Position numbers and translations under genes: made by a program | Notes under the pieces: model-generated | Databases searched by the model: none | What the model was told of the DNA's origin: nothing | The model's input: only the letters and a program-made list of their open reading frames with translations | In this document: piece by piece, positions 1-8,558 of the stretch | How positions within the stretch are numbered: the first letter of the stretch is position 1 | Layout of the letters: each line of letters opens with the position of its first letter | Origin: Desulfuromonas sp. TF | GTDB lineage: Bacteria; Desulfobacterota; Desulfuromonadia; Desulfuromonadales; ATBO01 | Assembly: GCF_000472285.1 (NCBI RefSeq) | Contig: NZ_KI421421.1 | Location: forward strand, 98,491-162,490 | Direction: 5' to 3' | Length of the DNA stretch: 64,000 nucleotides

Positions 1-1315
1 AACCCGCCAGCTTGTAGCGGAAGCTCAGAGCGGATCGTGCCCGCCCCGGGCGATAGTCCTGCAGGAAGGCCTTCATGCGCCGGTAGTAGTTTTCGGGGGA
101 GTAGATGGTCCGCAGGATGAGCTTGTAACCCTCCTGCAGAGTCTCCAGGCCCATGCGCGGCACGATGTTGGTCGAGGCGCTGACGTTATCCCCTGTGGAA
201 TCGGAGAGCAATCGATTCTCCCCTTTCATCCGCTCGTAGAGCCCCGTCCCCGGCAGGGCTTGCAGCAGGCCGACCATCGCCGTGACGATTCCGCTTTTCT
301 GGATGAACTCGATCTGGCTCTGGAAGATGGCGGGCGTGTCGCTGTCGAAGCCGACGATGAACCCGCCCTGTACCTGCAACCCCGCCCGCTGCAGCCGCTT
401 GACGTCTTCCACCAGGTTGCGGCTCTGGTTCTGGAGCTTCCCCGATTCGGCCAGGCCCGCCTCATCGGGGGTTTCGATGCCGATGAAGACCGTGTCGAAG
501 CCAGCCTCGACCATCATGGCCACAAGCTCTTCGTCATCCGCAAGGTTGATGGAGGCTTCGGTGTAAAAGGATAATCCGCCCCTGCTCTTCTGCCAGTCGA
601 TGAGGGCGGGAAGGAGATCGCTCTTGAGATGCCTCTTGTTGCCGATGAAGTTGTCGTCGACGAAGAAGACGCTCCCCCGCCACCCCTGCGTGTAGAGACC
701 ATCCAGCTCGGCAAGCACCTGGGCAGTGCTCTTGGTGCGCGGCTGATGACCGAAGAGGGCCGTCACATTGCAGAATTCACAGTGGAAGGGACAGCCCCGC
801 GAATACTGGAGGCTCATGGCGGCATATCGCTTCATCTCCAGCAGTTCCCACGATGGGAGGGGTGATTTTTCGATATCGGCGAATTCAGAGGTCGCATAGA
901 GGCGTCCGGCCCTCCCCTGCGCAAGATCGGCCAGAAACGGCGGAAGGGTCAGCTCCCCCTCGTTCAGCACGAAATGATCGACCTCGTCGAACTGCTCGTA
1001 CTCGCTGGTAAAGAGCGGACCGCCGGCGATGATCTTCAGGCCCGCCTGCCGGCAGCGGGAGATGACCTGACGGGCCGCCCCCCCCTGCACCAGCATGGCA
1101 CTGACGAAGGCGATGTCGGCCCAGGCCAGGTCCCGGTCTGAGAGTTTGGTTACATTCAGGTCGACCAGGCGCCTCTCCCATTCCGGGGGCAGCATGGCCG
1201 CCACCGTCAGCAGGCCCAGCGGCGGGGAGGACGCTCTTTTATGGGCGAGCTTCAGCGCGTGCTTGAAACTCCAGAAGGTGTCCGGGAACTCGGGGTAAAT
1301 CAGAAGAACCTTCAT
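1..1315 (-). CDS. B12-binding domain radical SAM protein, C-terminus cut by window edge
   Basis: The reading frame opens with ATG at 1315 (MKVLLIYPEFPDTFW) and stays open to base 1, giving 438 visible residues. The first ~140 residues look like a cobalamin-binding fold. The radical SAM cluster motif CPFHCEFC follows at about residue 175 and would ligate a [4Fe-4S] cluster for SAM cleavage. The part beyond residue ~300 resembles the DUF4070 C-terminal extension of this family. Such enzymes usually methylate or rearrange lipids, hopanoids or other secondary products; the substrate cannot be read here. The gene stands alone, with a 76-bp gap to the kinase gene that lies downstream of its start on the same strand. 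Family assignment is firm, exact function unknown. Confidence 0.85.
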   Translation of the reverse strand, partial: MKVLLIYPEFPDTFWSFKHALKLAHKRASSPPLGLLTVAAMLPPEWERRLVDLNVTKLSDRDLAWADIAFVSAMLVQGGAARQVISRCRQAGLKIIAGGPLFTSEYEQFDEVDHFVLNEGELTLPPFLADLAQGRAGRLYATSEFADIEKSPLPSWELLEMKRYAAMSLQYSRGCPFHCEFCNVTALFGHQPRTKSTAQVLAELDGLYTQGWRGSVFFVDDNFIGNKRHLKSDLLPALIDWQKSRGGLSFYTEASINLADDEELVAMMVEAGFDTVFIGIETPDEAGLAESGKLQNQSRNLVEDVKRLQRAGLQVQGGFIVGFDSDTPAIFQSQIEFIQKSGIVTAMVGLLQALPGTGLYERMKGENRLLSDSTGDNVSASTNIVPRMGLETLQEGYKLILRTIYSPENYYRRMKAFLQDYRPGRARSALSFRYKLAG

Positions 1316-1391
1316 CTATCGACTCCAGACAGCCAGATGACCGATATCGAAAATTTCCGCGCGAGAGCGGGATCTGGCACTAAACACAGCG

Positions 1392-2483
1392 TCATTTCGT
1401 CGGCAAGGTGAAATAGAACGTGCTCCCCTCGCCCAACTTGCTCACCACCCATATCCGTCCGCCATGCGCCTCCACCAGCAACCGGGAGATATACAGGCCC
1501 AGGCCGACCCCTCCGGAAGGCTGGCGTCCACTGACTTGAAAGAATCGCTTGAAAAGGCGTGAACAGTCTTCGGGAGCGATTCCCACTCCCTGGTCGATGA
1601 CGGAGATCATGATCTCGCCATCCGTCTGGCGAGCCTGGAGAATCACCTTGCGATCGAGCGGTGAAAATTTGAGGGCGTTGCTGAGAAGGTTTATCAGTAT
1701 GCGCTCCAGGCGCTCAGGATCTGCCATCAGGGGAGGCAGACCCTGGGGGATCCGGGTTGCCACACGGTTCGGGTCCAAGGTCTCCTCGAAACTCCGGAGA
1801 AGAGACCAAATGAAGTCTTCCAAGGCGAGCGGTTTTTTCTCCAGGGGAACATGACCGCCTTCTATGCGGGCGCTATCCACCAGATCATGGATCATGCTCT
1901 CCATTTTCCCGGCCCCCTCCAGGATCGCTTCCACATTCTCCCAGACGGTACCCTCGACGCCGCCTTTTCGAAAGGCTTCCTTCAGCATTTCTGCATGTCC
2001 GATTACCGTTGTAAGCGGGGTACGAAGGTCGTGGGCGATGGTATGGTGAAAGGCTGTATTTTGCTCCTGCAGTTCATGCAGTTCGGTAACATCAGTGAAT
2101 ACTCCCACCATCCCGTCGAATTGCCCCGCCGCATCGTACAAAGGCGCCGCACTGGTGGAAATCACGATTTTCTCTCCATCAGGCCGCTCGATGACCGCCT
2201 TCAGGCCATATACCCCCTTTTTCTCATGCAGAACCCGCTTGAACGGGGTTTCCTCACCGGGAAGGGGTGCGCCCCTCACGGTGGAGAGCCTCCATTCAGT
2301 CTGGTCGAACGTTCGCTGGAGGATCGACTCCCGGGATACGCCCAGGATTTTCTCGGCCGCGGGATTGGCGTAGATATACCTCCCCTCCTTGTCCAACATG
2401 ACAATTCCGTCGGTGGCCGCTTCCAGAATCCTTTCGAATCTGCTGGAACGGAGTGCCTCGCTGGTCGTTTCAGAATTCGACAT
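1392..2483 (-). CDS. PAS domain sensor histidine kinase (orphan)
   Basis: A soluble histidine kinase with one PAS domain (about residues 12-135), a HisKA dimerisation domain with the phospho-acceptor His in HDLRTPLT (His151), and a HATPase_c domain with the N box LINLLSNALKFSP, G1 DQGVGIAP and G2 GGVGLGLYIS. There is no transmembrane segment, so sensing is probably cytoplasmic through PAS. The start at 2483 was preferred because a GAGG ribosome site precedes it; an in-frame ATG at 2528 would add 15 residues. No response regulator with a receiver domain is found anywhere in the window, so the partner is unknown. Confidence 0.87.
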   Translation of the reverse strand: MSNSETTSEALRSSRFERILEAATDGIVMLDKEGRYIYANPAAEKILGVSRESILQRTFDQTEWRLSTVRGAPLPGEETPFKRVLHEKKGVYGLKAVIERPDGEKIVISTSAAPLYDAAGQFDGMVGVFTDVTELHELQEQNTAFHHTIAHDLRTPLTTVIGHAEMLKEAFRKGGVEGTVWENVEAILEGAGKMESMIHDLVDSARIEGGHVPLEKKPLALEDFIWSLLRSFEETLDPNRVATRIPQGLPPLMADPERLERILINLLSNALKFSPLDRKVILQARQTDGEIMISVIDQGVGIAPEDCSRLFKRFFQVSGRQPSGGVGLGLYISRLLVEAHGGRIWVVSKLGEGSTFYFTLPTK

Positions 2484-2697
2484 CTCGAACCTCACGGCGT
2501 CGGTCTGCCAGGCGGAACGCCTGGGCATCTCACTGAGAGATATTCAACATTATCAAAGAAGAGGGTTTGTTCAATTCGAAGCCCCTGTGTGAGAAGGTGA
2601 TGGCCGTTGAATGGTCAGCATCGGGGAGGATTGACCAGTTTGCGGCGCAGCATCAAATCGCTTCTTAGTGCCAGCTTTTGCATAAAAGATATGGAAA

Positions 2698-3975
2698 TCA
2701 GTCCAGGGTAAAGTAGAAGGTGGCGCCCTTCTCCACCTCCCCCTCGGCCCAGACCCGGCCGCCATGCATCTGGACGATCCGCTGCACCGTCGCGAGGCCG
2801 AGACCGAAGCCCTGGAATTCCTGGCTGCCGGGAAGCCGCTCGAACGCCCTGAACAGCAGGTCGACGTGCGCGATGTCGAAACCCGGTCCGTTGTCCCGGA
2901 CGAAACAGACGCGGCTCTTCCCCGCCGCTTCCGTAGCGCCGAATTCGATAACCGCATCGTCCTTCTTGCCGGTGTACTTCCAGGCGTTGCCGAGAAGATT
3001 ATTCAGAACGACCTGCAACAGTTTCGGATCGCCTTGAACGCTCACCCCTGGTTCGATGCGGAAGGCCACTAGGCGATCGGGGTGCTCCTTACCGAGTTCA
3101 GAGGCGACCGACCGGGCCATTTCGCTGAGATCCACCGTCTCCGGGCGCAGTTTGCTGTGCGTCAGACGGGAAAAATTCAACAGGGTATCGATCAGTTCGC
3201 TCATGCGCTGGACTCCCTGTCCGACCTTGCGCAGATATCCCCTGCACCGCTCATCCAGGCTCTCCCCGCCTAATTCCTGGATCACCTGGCAGTAGCCTCC
3301 GATCACCGTCAGGGGACTGCGCAGGTCGTGGGCAACGGTATGGCTGAAAGCCTCAAGCTCCAGGTTGGCGGCTTCGAGTTCATAGGCGCGGCGCTCAAGT
3401 TTTTCGTGCAGCCTCAGGACTTCCTTCTCGATCCTTTTGCGCTCGGTGATATCAAAGAATGCCATCCGGTGCTCCTGACCTGACGCGCCGGCCACCGCCT
3501 CAATCCGGACGATGAGCGGCGCCTTGCCGTTGCCGGCCAACGCCCCCTCGCAGACTTCCTTCCCCTGCCCCGTCATTATCCGCCCGAGAAAGGCCTTGAA
3601 GTCGGAGAGACTCTCGGCAGCGAAAAAAAGGGCGAAAGGGCGGCCGATCAACAGGGACCGCTCCATCCCCAGAAGGTCGGCTCCGGTCAGGTTGATGCCG
3701 CGGATGATCCCGGCATCATCGAGGGTGGCGTAGCCGACAGGCGCGAAATCGTACAGGTCGGTATACTTCTCCAGCGCAACCTCCATCTCGTCCCGGGCGT
3801 GACGCAGGTCATGGTTCTGCATTTCCAGCTCGATCTGGTGAACCTGCAGTTCGTGCAGGAGCTTCTCCGGATCATCACCGGCTCGCAGGAGGCGGGCAGG
3901 CGCTTTCTCGCGCAGAGCCTCTTCCGCGCGGCGCCGCAGTTCGGCCGGTTCAAGCGATCTCTTATCCTTTTTCAT
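2698..3975 (-). CDS. PAS domain sensor histidine kinase with HELxVHQ N-terminal helix
   Basis: This 425-residue kinase has an N-terminal helical stretch (ELRRRAEEALRE, then LLHELQVHQIELEMQN), a PAS domain (about 65-180, starting at DLYDFAPVGY), a HisKA domain with His216 in AHDLRSPLT, and an ATPase domain with the motifs NNLLGNAWKY, DNGPGFD and GFGLGLATV. No membrane segment is seen. The N-terminal helix plus PAS is shared, clearly by descent, with the broken kinase at 11084-12315 and with the sigma-54 activator at 16281-18005, which suggests that all three sense a related signal. AGGT precedes the ATG. It lies at the end of the DUF2959/CsbD/ABM/HhH gene set, 78 bp after the HhH gene on the same strand. 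Confidence 0.88.
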   Translation of the reverse strand: MKKDKRSLEPAELRRRAEEALREKAPARLLRAGDDPEKLLHELQVHQIELEMQNHDLRHARDEMEVALEKYTDLYDFAPVGYATLDDAGIIRGINLTGADLLGMERSLLIGRPFALFFAAESLSDFKAFLGRIMTGQGKEVCEGALAGNGKAPLIVRIEAVAGASGQEHRMAFFDITERKRIEKEVLRLHEKLERRAYELEAANLELEAFSHTVAHDLRSPLTVIGGYCQVIQELGGESLDERCRGYLRKVGQGVQRMSELIDTLLNFSRLTHSKLRPETVDLSEMARSVASELGKEHPDRLVAFRIEPGVSVQGDPKLLQVVLNNLLGNAWKYTGKKDDAVIEFGATEAAGKSRVCFVRDNGPGFDIAHVDLLFRAFERLPGSQEFQGFGLGLATVQRIVQMHGGRVWAEGEVEKGATFYFTLD

Positions 3976-4053
3976 TCCATGACCTACGTTTCCAAGGTTT
4001 CGACCAACGGACCGCGGGCGGGATGATGCCCTGAACCCAATGATTGATGGACT

Positions 4054-4296
4054 TTACCTGATATGCCTTTCCTCCAGCCAGGTATGTCGACTTTTCTCGG
4101 CCTCCCCCGTCATCTTCCTGGCCTGAGTGACGATAGACCGTACCTTTTTGGGATTCATACCTTCTATTCTCGCTAACCCTTTTTCTTCTGCGGCAGCGAC
4201 CTTCGCAATCGTGTCATAGCTTGCTTCTAGCAGACGCCGGGACAGGACTTCCCCTATCCCTTTTAGTTTTTGCAACTCTTTCGTTTGTTTTTTCAT
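4054..4296 (-). CDS. Small helix-hairpin-helix protein
   Basis: An 80-residue basic protein with two helix-hairpin-helix repeats: LKGIGEVLSRRLLEA near residues 11-25 and IEGMNPKKVRSIV near 44-57. The GIGxxxAxxL-like pattern is the usual non-specific DNA backbone-binding motif of the HhH_5/RuvA-type fold. AAAGGGA lies upstream of the ATG. It is the last small gene in the set DUF2959-CsbD-ABM-HhH that starts from the sigma-54 promoter near 5745, although the 86-bp gap to the ABM gene leaves co-transcription unproven. Its role in the set is unknown; DNA binding is an inference from the motif. Confidence 0.75.
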   Translation of the reverse strand: MKKQTKELQKLKGIGEVLSRRLLEASYDTIAKVAAAEEKGLARIEGMNPKKVRSIVTQARKMTGEAEKSRHTWLEERHIR

Positions 4297-4382
4297 GGTA
4301 ATTCCCTTTCAAGGAATATGCATTTTGTGCTTTCTGCGGGATTCGTGAACCTCTTTTTAAGGTCAGCAGGCTTTCACGATCA

Positions 4383-4748
4383 TTATAGCTTTTTTTGTCC
4401 TCTGGCGGTCATCGAGCCGGGTTTCATCGGCGTCCGTACGGCTGTTATTGCCTCTTCTCCCGCCGTGGAGGCAATGGTGTTGAACCTGACCTCCGGTTCG
4501 GTGCTGAGCAGTTTCATCGCTCCGAGCAGGATACTGAAGTGGTCGGACCTGAGATGGGCGGCCAGGTCTTCATTGGTTTTCCACTCCTGCTTGAAGACAA
4601 GGATGTTTTCCGCCTCCGAATCCACACAGCAATAGCAGCTCAGGCACCCCTGCTCGCTCCGAATCGGATCGAGCAGGGACTTGATGGTCTGTAAAACTTC
4701 CATGCGCTTGTCAGAAGGCACCGACATCCTGATCGTAACGTCAACCAT
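4383..4748 (-). CDS. ABM-domain protein, putative quinol monooxygenase (copy 1)
   Basis: A protein of about 121 residues with a single antibiotic-biosynthesis-monooxygenase (ABM) dimeric alpha/beta-barrel domain, YgiN-like. Typical features are EQGCLSCYCCVDSE and FKQEWKTNEDLAAHLRSDHF. Members act as cofactor-free quinol or polyketide monooxygenases or are only structural relatives. The start at 4748 (MVDVTIRMSVP) was chosen because it aligns with the start of the paralogue at 13728; an ATG three codons upstream also exists. It begins 15 bp after the CsbD stop, so the two are probably co-transcribed. The C-terminal tail (about 14 residues after TAVRTPM) is longer than in copy 2. Confidence 0.78.
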   Translation of the reverse strand: MVDVTIRMSVPSDKRMEVLQTIKSLLDPIRSEQGCLSCYCCVDSEAENILVFKQEWKTNEDLAAHLRSDHFSILLGAMKLLSTEPEVRFNTIASTAGEEAITAVRTPMKPGSMTARGQKKL

Positions 4749-4763
4749 GGGCTCCATCTCAGG

Positions 4764-4943
4764 CTACTTCCCAAAAACCTTCTTGGTCTGGCCGATCTTT
4801 CTCTGCGCTTTGCCGGCGACCTTTTCGGTGGTCCCTTCGGCCTTAAGCTTCTCGTTGTGACTCAGTTTTCCGGCGGTCTCTTTGAGCTTGCCTTTCACTT
4901 CGTGGAAGGTTCCTTCCGCTTTATCCTTTATGCTGGATTTCAT
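4764..4943 (-). CDS. CsbD family stress protein (copy 1)
   Basis: A 59-residue, lysine-rich, hydrophilic protein with the CsbD-like signature: MKSSIKDKAEGTFHEVKGK, then KLKAEGTTEKVAGKAQ. CsbD proteins are small general-stress proteins of unknown mechanism; the paralogue in Bacillus belongs to the sigma-B regulon. The ATG at 4943 has a strong AGGAGGAAG ribosome site. It lies 58 bp downstream of the DUF2959 lipoprotein gene and is expected to be read from the sigma-54 promoter near 5745. A close paralogue with a lost start codon lies at 15049-15228. Confidence 0.88.
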   Translation of the reverse strand: MKSSIKDKAEGTFHEVKGKLKETAGKLSHNEKLKAEGTTEKVAGKAQRKIGQTKKVFGK

Positions 4944-5001
4944 GGTCTTCCTCCTCTGATTGTCTCGTTCGGCCCCCCGCCCGAGTGAAAGCTTCCGGTT
5001 A

Positions 5002-5637
5002 TTATTCCTTCGCGGCGGTCGTGGCCCTGATCCTGGCAAAGGCGCTGAGCACGGGCTTGATGGTTTCCTTCAGGTTGTCGCCATCCACGACAGCCTTCCG
5101 GGCGACCGGTCTGATGGCATCGATCCCCCGAGGCGTAAGGTCGTTGGAAAGGTACTGTTGAATTTCCTTGATATCCGTCAAATAGGATTGTAGAGCGCCC
5201 TTAATTCCTACACTGGCCTCGGGTATTCTTGCGTAGATCTCCCTCACCTCGATGCGCCGTTGTTCGCTGAGCGCCTGGATTTCCGGATTTGTGTACGAAT
5301 TTTCCCACTCCGCCAGGTAGGCGTCGCCCTGGGTCGTCATCTTTTCGGTATGCATGGCCAGCTGTTCGCCCAGCTTCTCCATCTTGGTGACATCTTTAGT
5401 GTAGGCGTCAAAGGCCTTTTTTGTGTCGTCCTGCTGCGGCTTGACGAGATCCTCCAATGAGGCGTTGGTCGCATCGATCTGCACAAGGGCCTGTTGGTAA
5501 TCTTTTTCCACGGCCCGCATCGAGGTGGTGGTCTCTGTGGCCCGCTCCCTGCCGGTAGTTGCACAGCCGCTCAGAAAGAGGATGGTTACGAGAACCACGG
5601 TGTGGAGAATGCTGGAAGGGCGAAATTCAAGTTTCAC
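5002..5637 (-). CDS. DUF2959 family lipoprotein (copy 1)
   Basis: A 211-residue protein with a lipoprotein signal peptide (hydrophobic VVLVTILF, lipobox LSGC, Cys25) followed by a long, mainly helical domain of the DUF2959 family. The mature part is rich in Gln, Glu and Lys and probably forms coiled coils (QQDDTKKAFDAYTKDVTKMEKLGEQ). It should be anchored to the inner or outer membrane, facing the periplasm. Family function is not established. It is the first gene after a textbook -24/-12 promoter (5738-5752) and is followed by CsbD and ABM genes. The second copy at 15283-15921 is very similar over the whole length and has the same control region. Confidence 0.87.
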   Translation of the reverse strand: MKLEFRPSSILHTVVLVTILFLSGCATTGRERATETTTSMRAVEKDYQQALVQIDATNASLEDLVKPQQDDTKKAFDAYTKDVTKMEKLGEQLAMHTEKMTTQGDAYLAEWENSYTNPEIQALSEQRRIEVREIYARIPEASVGIKGALQSYLTDIKEIQQYLSNDLTPRGIDAIRPVARKAVVDGDNLKETIKPVLSAFARIRATTAAKE

Positions 5638-5737
5638 GGCTGTGTTTCCTTTCCCAAGAGGGTGATGGATCTTTTCCGGCTGCGGGGACCGCTCGAAAGC
5701 AAAGATGTCCCCGCTTCTTCGCCAACCAGTTTAAATC

Positions 5738-5752
5738 GCAACGAACGTGCCA
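5738..5752 (-). promoter_or_regulatory. Sigma-54 (-24/-12) promoter A, upstream of DUF2959 copy 1
   Basis: On the minus strand the sequence is TGGCACGTTCGTTGC. It has GG at 5751-5750 and GC at 5739-5738, separated by exactly 10 bases, and matches the TGGCACG-N4-TTGC consensus completely. The expected transcript start is near 5726, about 90 nt before the DUF2959 start codon. Confidence 0.9.
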
Positions 5753-5778
5753 GAGAGCGGGAGAAGATACCGCGAGCG

Positions 5779-5791
5779 CAGGGTATTGATT
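5779..5791 (-). promoter_or_regulatory. IHF-like site A
   Basis: Minus-strand AATCAATACCCTG matches the IHF consensus WATCAANNNNTTR at all but one defined position. It lies 28 bp upstream of the -24 GG, between the promoter and the 36-bp element, where DNA-bending sites are found in sigma-54 systems. The sites at 14328 and 16017 have the same spacing. Confidence 0.6.
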
Positions 5792-5847
5792 TTGCGGGAA
5801 AAAGAGAGGTGGAGCGGGGGGTGGGTAAAGGCAATCCGCCCTAGGCG

Positions 5848-5883
5848 TCCGTCATATATGACGTTACTGTCACATCTGACGGA
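5848..5883. promoter_or_regulatory. 36-bp palindromic upstream activator element A
   Basis: A near-perfect inverted repeat with outer arms TCCGTCA and TGACGGA and inner TATGAC / GTCACA half-sites. Its edge is 97 bp from the -24 GG of promoter A. Elements of the same length and pattern stand at exactly the same distance upstream of promoters B and C, which suggests the binding site of a sigma-54 enhancer-binding protein. Confidence 0.8.
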
Positions 5884-5894
5884 TCACGTTGAGG

Positions 5895-6209
5895 CTAGAT
5901 GCGCCATGACCGCCCAGTCACCGCTGCCAGAGGATATGAGACTCTTCGAGAGAAATCGCCACTACGCGCCACCCAGGCGGTGGGGATGCCCTGGTCGTTA
6001 CGGGCATAAAACTCGGGGATCACCTCACGTTCGAGCCGCTCGTAAAGGGCTACGGCTTCCGCTACGTCCCAGGCCGGATCATCGCCATGCTCCTGACCGC
6101 CCCCCAACGCCCACCCCACTTCAGGGGTATAAGCCTCCGCCCACCAGCCATCCAGTACCGAGAGGTTGAGTCCGCTGCCCCAAGGCGGCAGAAGGCCGCC
6201 CAGCGGGTC
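5895..6209 (-). pseudogene. C-terminal remnant of an alpha-glucan (glycogen) phosphorylase
   Basis: The minus-strand frame directly after the trkA stop codon reads GSGLNLSVLDGWWAEAY, then VGWALGGGQEHGDDPAWD, LYERLEREVIPEFYARN and GIPTAWVAR. This is the conserved last ~90 residues of the GlgP-type alpha-glucan phosphorylase family. There is no start codon with a ribosome site, the catalytic and PLP-binding parts are missing, and after WVAR the sequence no longer follows the family. It is therefore a leftover fragment of a deleted gene and not a functional CDS. A short GTG-started frame (5895-6119) might be called as a hypothetical gene by software. Confidence 0.75.
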
Positions 6210-6902
6210 TTACTTGTCTTTTATGGCAACCGAATCATTCGACTTTTCTTGCTCCGGCTTCGGCAGCCAACGCTCCTGCAAAGAGGCCATATTCTTGCTG
6301 TGCGTGAGTACCACGACCTCATCGTCTTCTAACAGTTTCGCCTCCTCGTCGGCGAGCGCGAACCGGCCCTCACGGTAGTAGCAGACGGCACGGGCCTCGG
6401 CGGGCAGCTTCAGCTCTTTGATCGGGACCGCGTCTTCTTGTCCGGCGGTGAAGGTGAAAAACCTGGCCTCGTCCTTGATGACAGCGGAAAGATCCACGTT
6501 TTCCGTGCCCCCGACCATGTCCTCCAGGTAACGGCTGATGGTGCGGGAGGGGATGATCGTGTCCTCCAGCCCCAGCTCACGGCAGATGCCCTCGAACTGC
6601 GGATCACCGATGCTTGTCACGATCCGCTTGAAACCGAGGGAACGGCCGACGAGACTGGCAATGACGTTGGCCTGGTCGCTGTCGGCAAGGCAATAGAGGA
6701 TATCGGTCTGGGCCGGATTGACTTCGCGCAGGATGTTCGGCTGGCTGCCATCGCCCTGCAGGAAGCTGCAGTCCATCTCTTCGGACAATTCTTCGATCCT
6801 GGCCTTGTCGGTCTCGATGATGACCACTTCGTGACCTTTTTTGATGAGTGCCTTGGCGGTTCCGATACTCACCTTTCCGGCGCCGATAAAAACCGTTCTC
6901 AT
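6210..6902 (-). CDS. trkA: Trk potassium uptake regulatory subunit TrkA (single RCK unit)
   Basis: A 230-residue cytosolic protein with an RCK-N Rossmann domain (VFIGAGKVSIGTAKAL at residues 4-19, acidic end of strand 2 at IIETD) and an RCK-C domain from about residue 135. It binds NAD(H) or nucleotides and gates the membrane subunit. Bacterial TrkA is often a double unit of about 450 residues; this one is the single-unit KtrA-like size and probably forms rings. Its ATG overlaps the trkH stop codon by 4 bp (ATGA), so the two are translationally coupled and form one potassium uptake system. Confidence 0.9.
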   Translation of the reverse strand: MRTVFIGAGKVSIGTAKALIKKGHEVVIIETDKARIEELSEEMDCSFLQGDGSQPNILREVNPAQTDILYCLADSDQANVIASLVGRSLGFKRIVTSIGDPQFEGICRELGLEDTIIPSRTISRYLEDMVGGTENVDLSAVIKDEARFFTFTAGQEDAVPIKELKLPAEARAVCYYREGRFALADEEAKLLEDDEVVVLTHSKNMASLQERWLPKPEQEKSNDSVAIKDK

Positions 6903-8362
6903 GTGTCCTCCATTCTCCGGCCGAACCAGGTCCCGGGATAAAGCATCACCAGCCAGGCGATGATTTCAAGCCTGCCCATCAGCATGTCGACGCATAAGAT
7001 CCCCTTGAGCAGTGCGGGCAAACCTGCGCTCGCCACCCCCACTGAAAGGCCCGCCGTCCCCAGTGCCGACCCCACTTCAAACAAGGAGTCGAGCGGGCCA
7101 TATCCCATGGCGACAAACGGCAGCCAGGACAAGGATGCGACGACGACGAACAACAGGATGAGCAGCAGGGCCGCGCGGAGCTCGTCATCGTGCAGCCGGC
7201 GGCCTGCCAGCCGAGGCTCGATGACGGCATGTTTCGGCAGGCAGGTTCGCAGGAGGATCACCCGGAACACGCTTACGGCCATCAACAGCCGCAGTAGTTT
7301 GAATCCGCCGGCAGTTGATCCCATGCCGCCGCCCGCGAGCATCGAGAAGATCAGGATGAGTTTCGAGCCGGCATCGAGATGCGCACAGGGCAGCGAAGCA
7401 AAACCCGCGGTGGTCTGCGCGGAAAAGGCCAGCAGGGGGGCGTGATGGAGGACTTGCGGCCAAGCCATCCCGCCACTCAGCCGCATGGAGGCGCCCACCG
7501 CGAGGGAAGCGACCACGCACGCGATGACGACGGCCTTGGGTTGCAGATTGCCCACGGCAACGCGCCGCTGCTTCTTGAACCTTTGATGATAGAACAGCAG
7601 CGGGACCGCGCCCGCGAGGCAAAGCAGCGTGATCCACCCCTGCGCGAGCCAGCCCAGGCTCCCGAGGCTGTCGTCATGGGGGGCGAAGCCCCCGGTCGAG
7701 ACTGCCGCAAAGGTATACAGCAGGGAATCGAAAAACCCGACGCCCACCGCCAATGAACCGATGACGCCCAGGGCGGTCAGGATGCCGTAGACTTTCAGGA
7801 CGCTCCGGGCATAAGCCCGCGTGCCGCCAGCCAGATCGTCGCTTTCCGCTTCGGCGACGGCCAGGCCCTTTGCCAGCAGTCCCGGCTCCATGACAAGCGC
7901 CAGGGAGAGGACGACAATGCCCAGCCCTCCGTACCACTGCATCCAGGCGCGCGCAAAAAGAAAGGTCTTCGGAGCGCCGACGAGCGTCGCCTTGGTGCTC
8001 AGGCCCGTGGTGGTCACCGCGGAGACGGCTTCGAAGAGAGCATCCGGGAAGCTCAGTCCCGAACTCATCATCGGATAGCACATGACGAGCGGAGTAAAGA
8101 GAAACATGATGCCCACCAGCACCATCCCCTCGTTGGCCTGCACGCGGGAAGGCGCCCGCAGCCGGGACGTTCCCCAACCCAGGCTTGCGAGTCCACAGAC
8201 CACCACGGCATATCTCAGCGTGATGGTCCTCTCGCCGAAAATCAGCGACATCACCAGAGGCACCATGGTCAGGACGGCGAGGACCAGACACAGTTGTCCG
8301 AAATACTTGAAGACCACGCGAAAACGGACCGCGTAGCGAAGTTCGGTTGCCTGTTTAGCCAC
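6899..8362 (-). CDS. trkH: TrkH family potassium uptake membrane subunit
   Basis: A multi-pass membrane protein of the SKT superfamily (four M1-P-M2 repeats). Selectivity-filter-like loops are visible: VTTTGLST, VSTGGFAP, AQTTAGFAS and LGTAGLSVG. It imports K+, gated by the coupled TrkA. The start is uncertain. A GTG at 8362 followed by AKQATELRYAV fits the usual TrkH N-terminus and was chosen; an ATG-type start at 8470 would add 36 polar, Arg-rich residues of no known domain. It lies between two gene remnants (5895-6209 and 8559-8912), so it may be a survivor in a rearranged stretch. Confidence 0.88.
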   Translation of the reverse strand: MAKQATELRYAVRFRVVFKYFGQLCLVLAVLTMVPLVMSLIFGERTITLRYAVVVCGLASLGWGTSRLRAPSRVQANEGMVLVGIMFLFTPLVMCYPMMSSGLSFPDALFEAVSAVTTTGLSTKATLVGAPKTFLFARAWMQWYGGLGIVVLSLALVMEPGLLAKGLAVAEAESDDLAGGTRAYARSVLKVYGILTALGVIGSLAVGVGFFDSLLYTFAAVSTGGFAPHDDSLGSLGWLAQGWITLLCLAGAVPLLFYHQRFKKQRRVAVGNLQPKAVVIACVVASLAVGASMRLSGGMAWPQVLHHAPLLAFSAQTTAGFASLPCAHLDAGSKLILIFSMLAGGGMGSTAGGFKLLRLLMAVSVFRVILLRTCLPKHAVIEPRLAGRRLHDDELRAALLLILLFVVVASLSWLPFVAMGYGPLDSLFEVGSALGTAGLSVGVASAGLPALLKGILCVDMLMGRLEIIAWLVMLYPGTWFGRRMEDT

Positions 8363-8558
8363 GAACGAATTTTCCCATCTTTTACAAGGGGGGAACCGAT
8401 CATTCCGCCGACTTCTTGAGATTTGCTCCCGGGATGGCCGAATTTTTCTTCGAGTTTCAGCCTGACTCATTAATTAAATATACCATCGGCGATGAAAATC
8501 ATTGCGCGCCCAATCGCAAAACGGCGACAGCAGATTGTCGGACTCTGCGGGCGGCGGC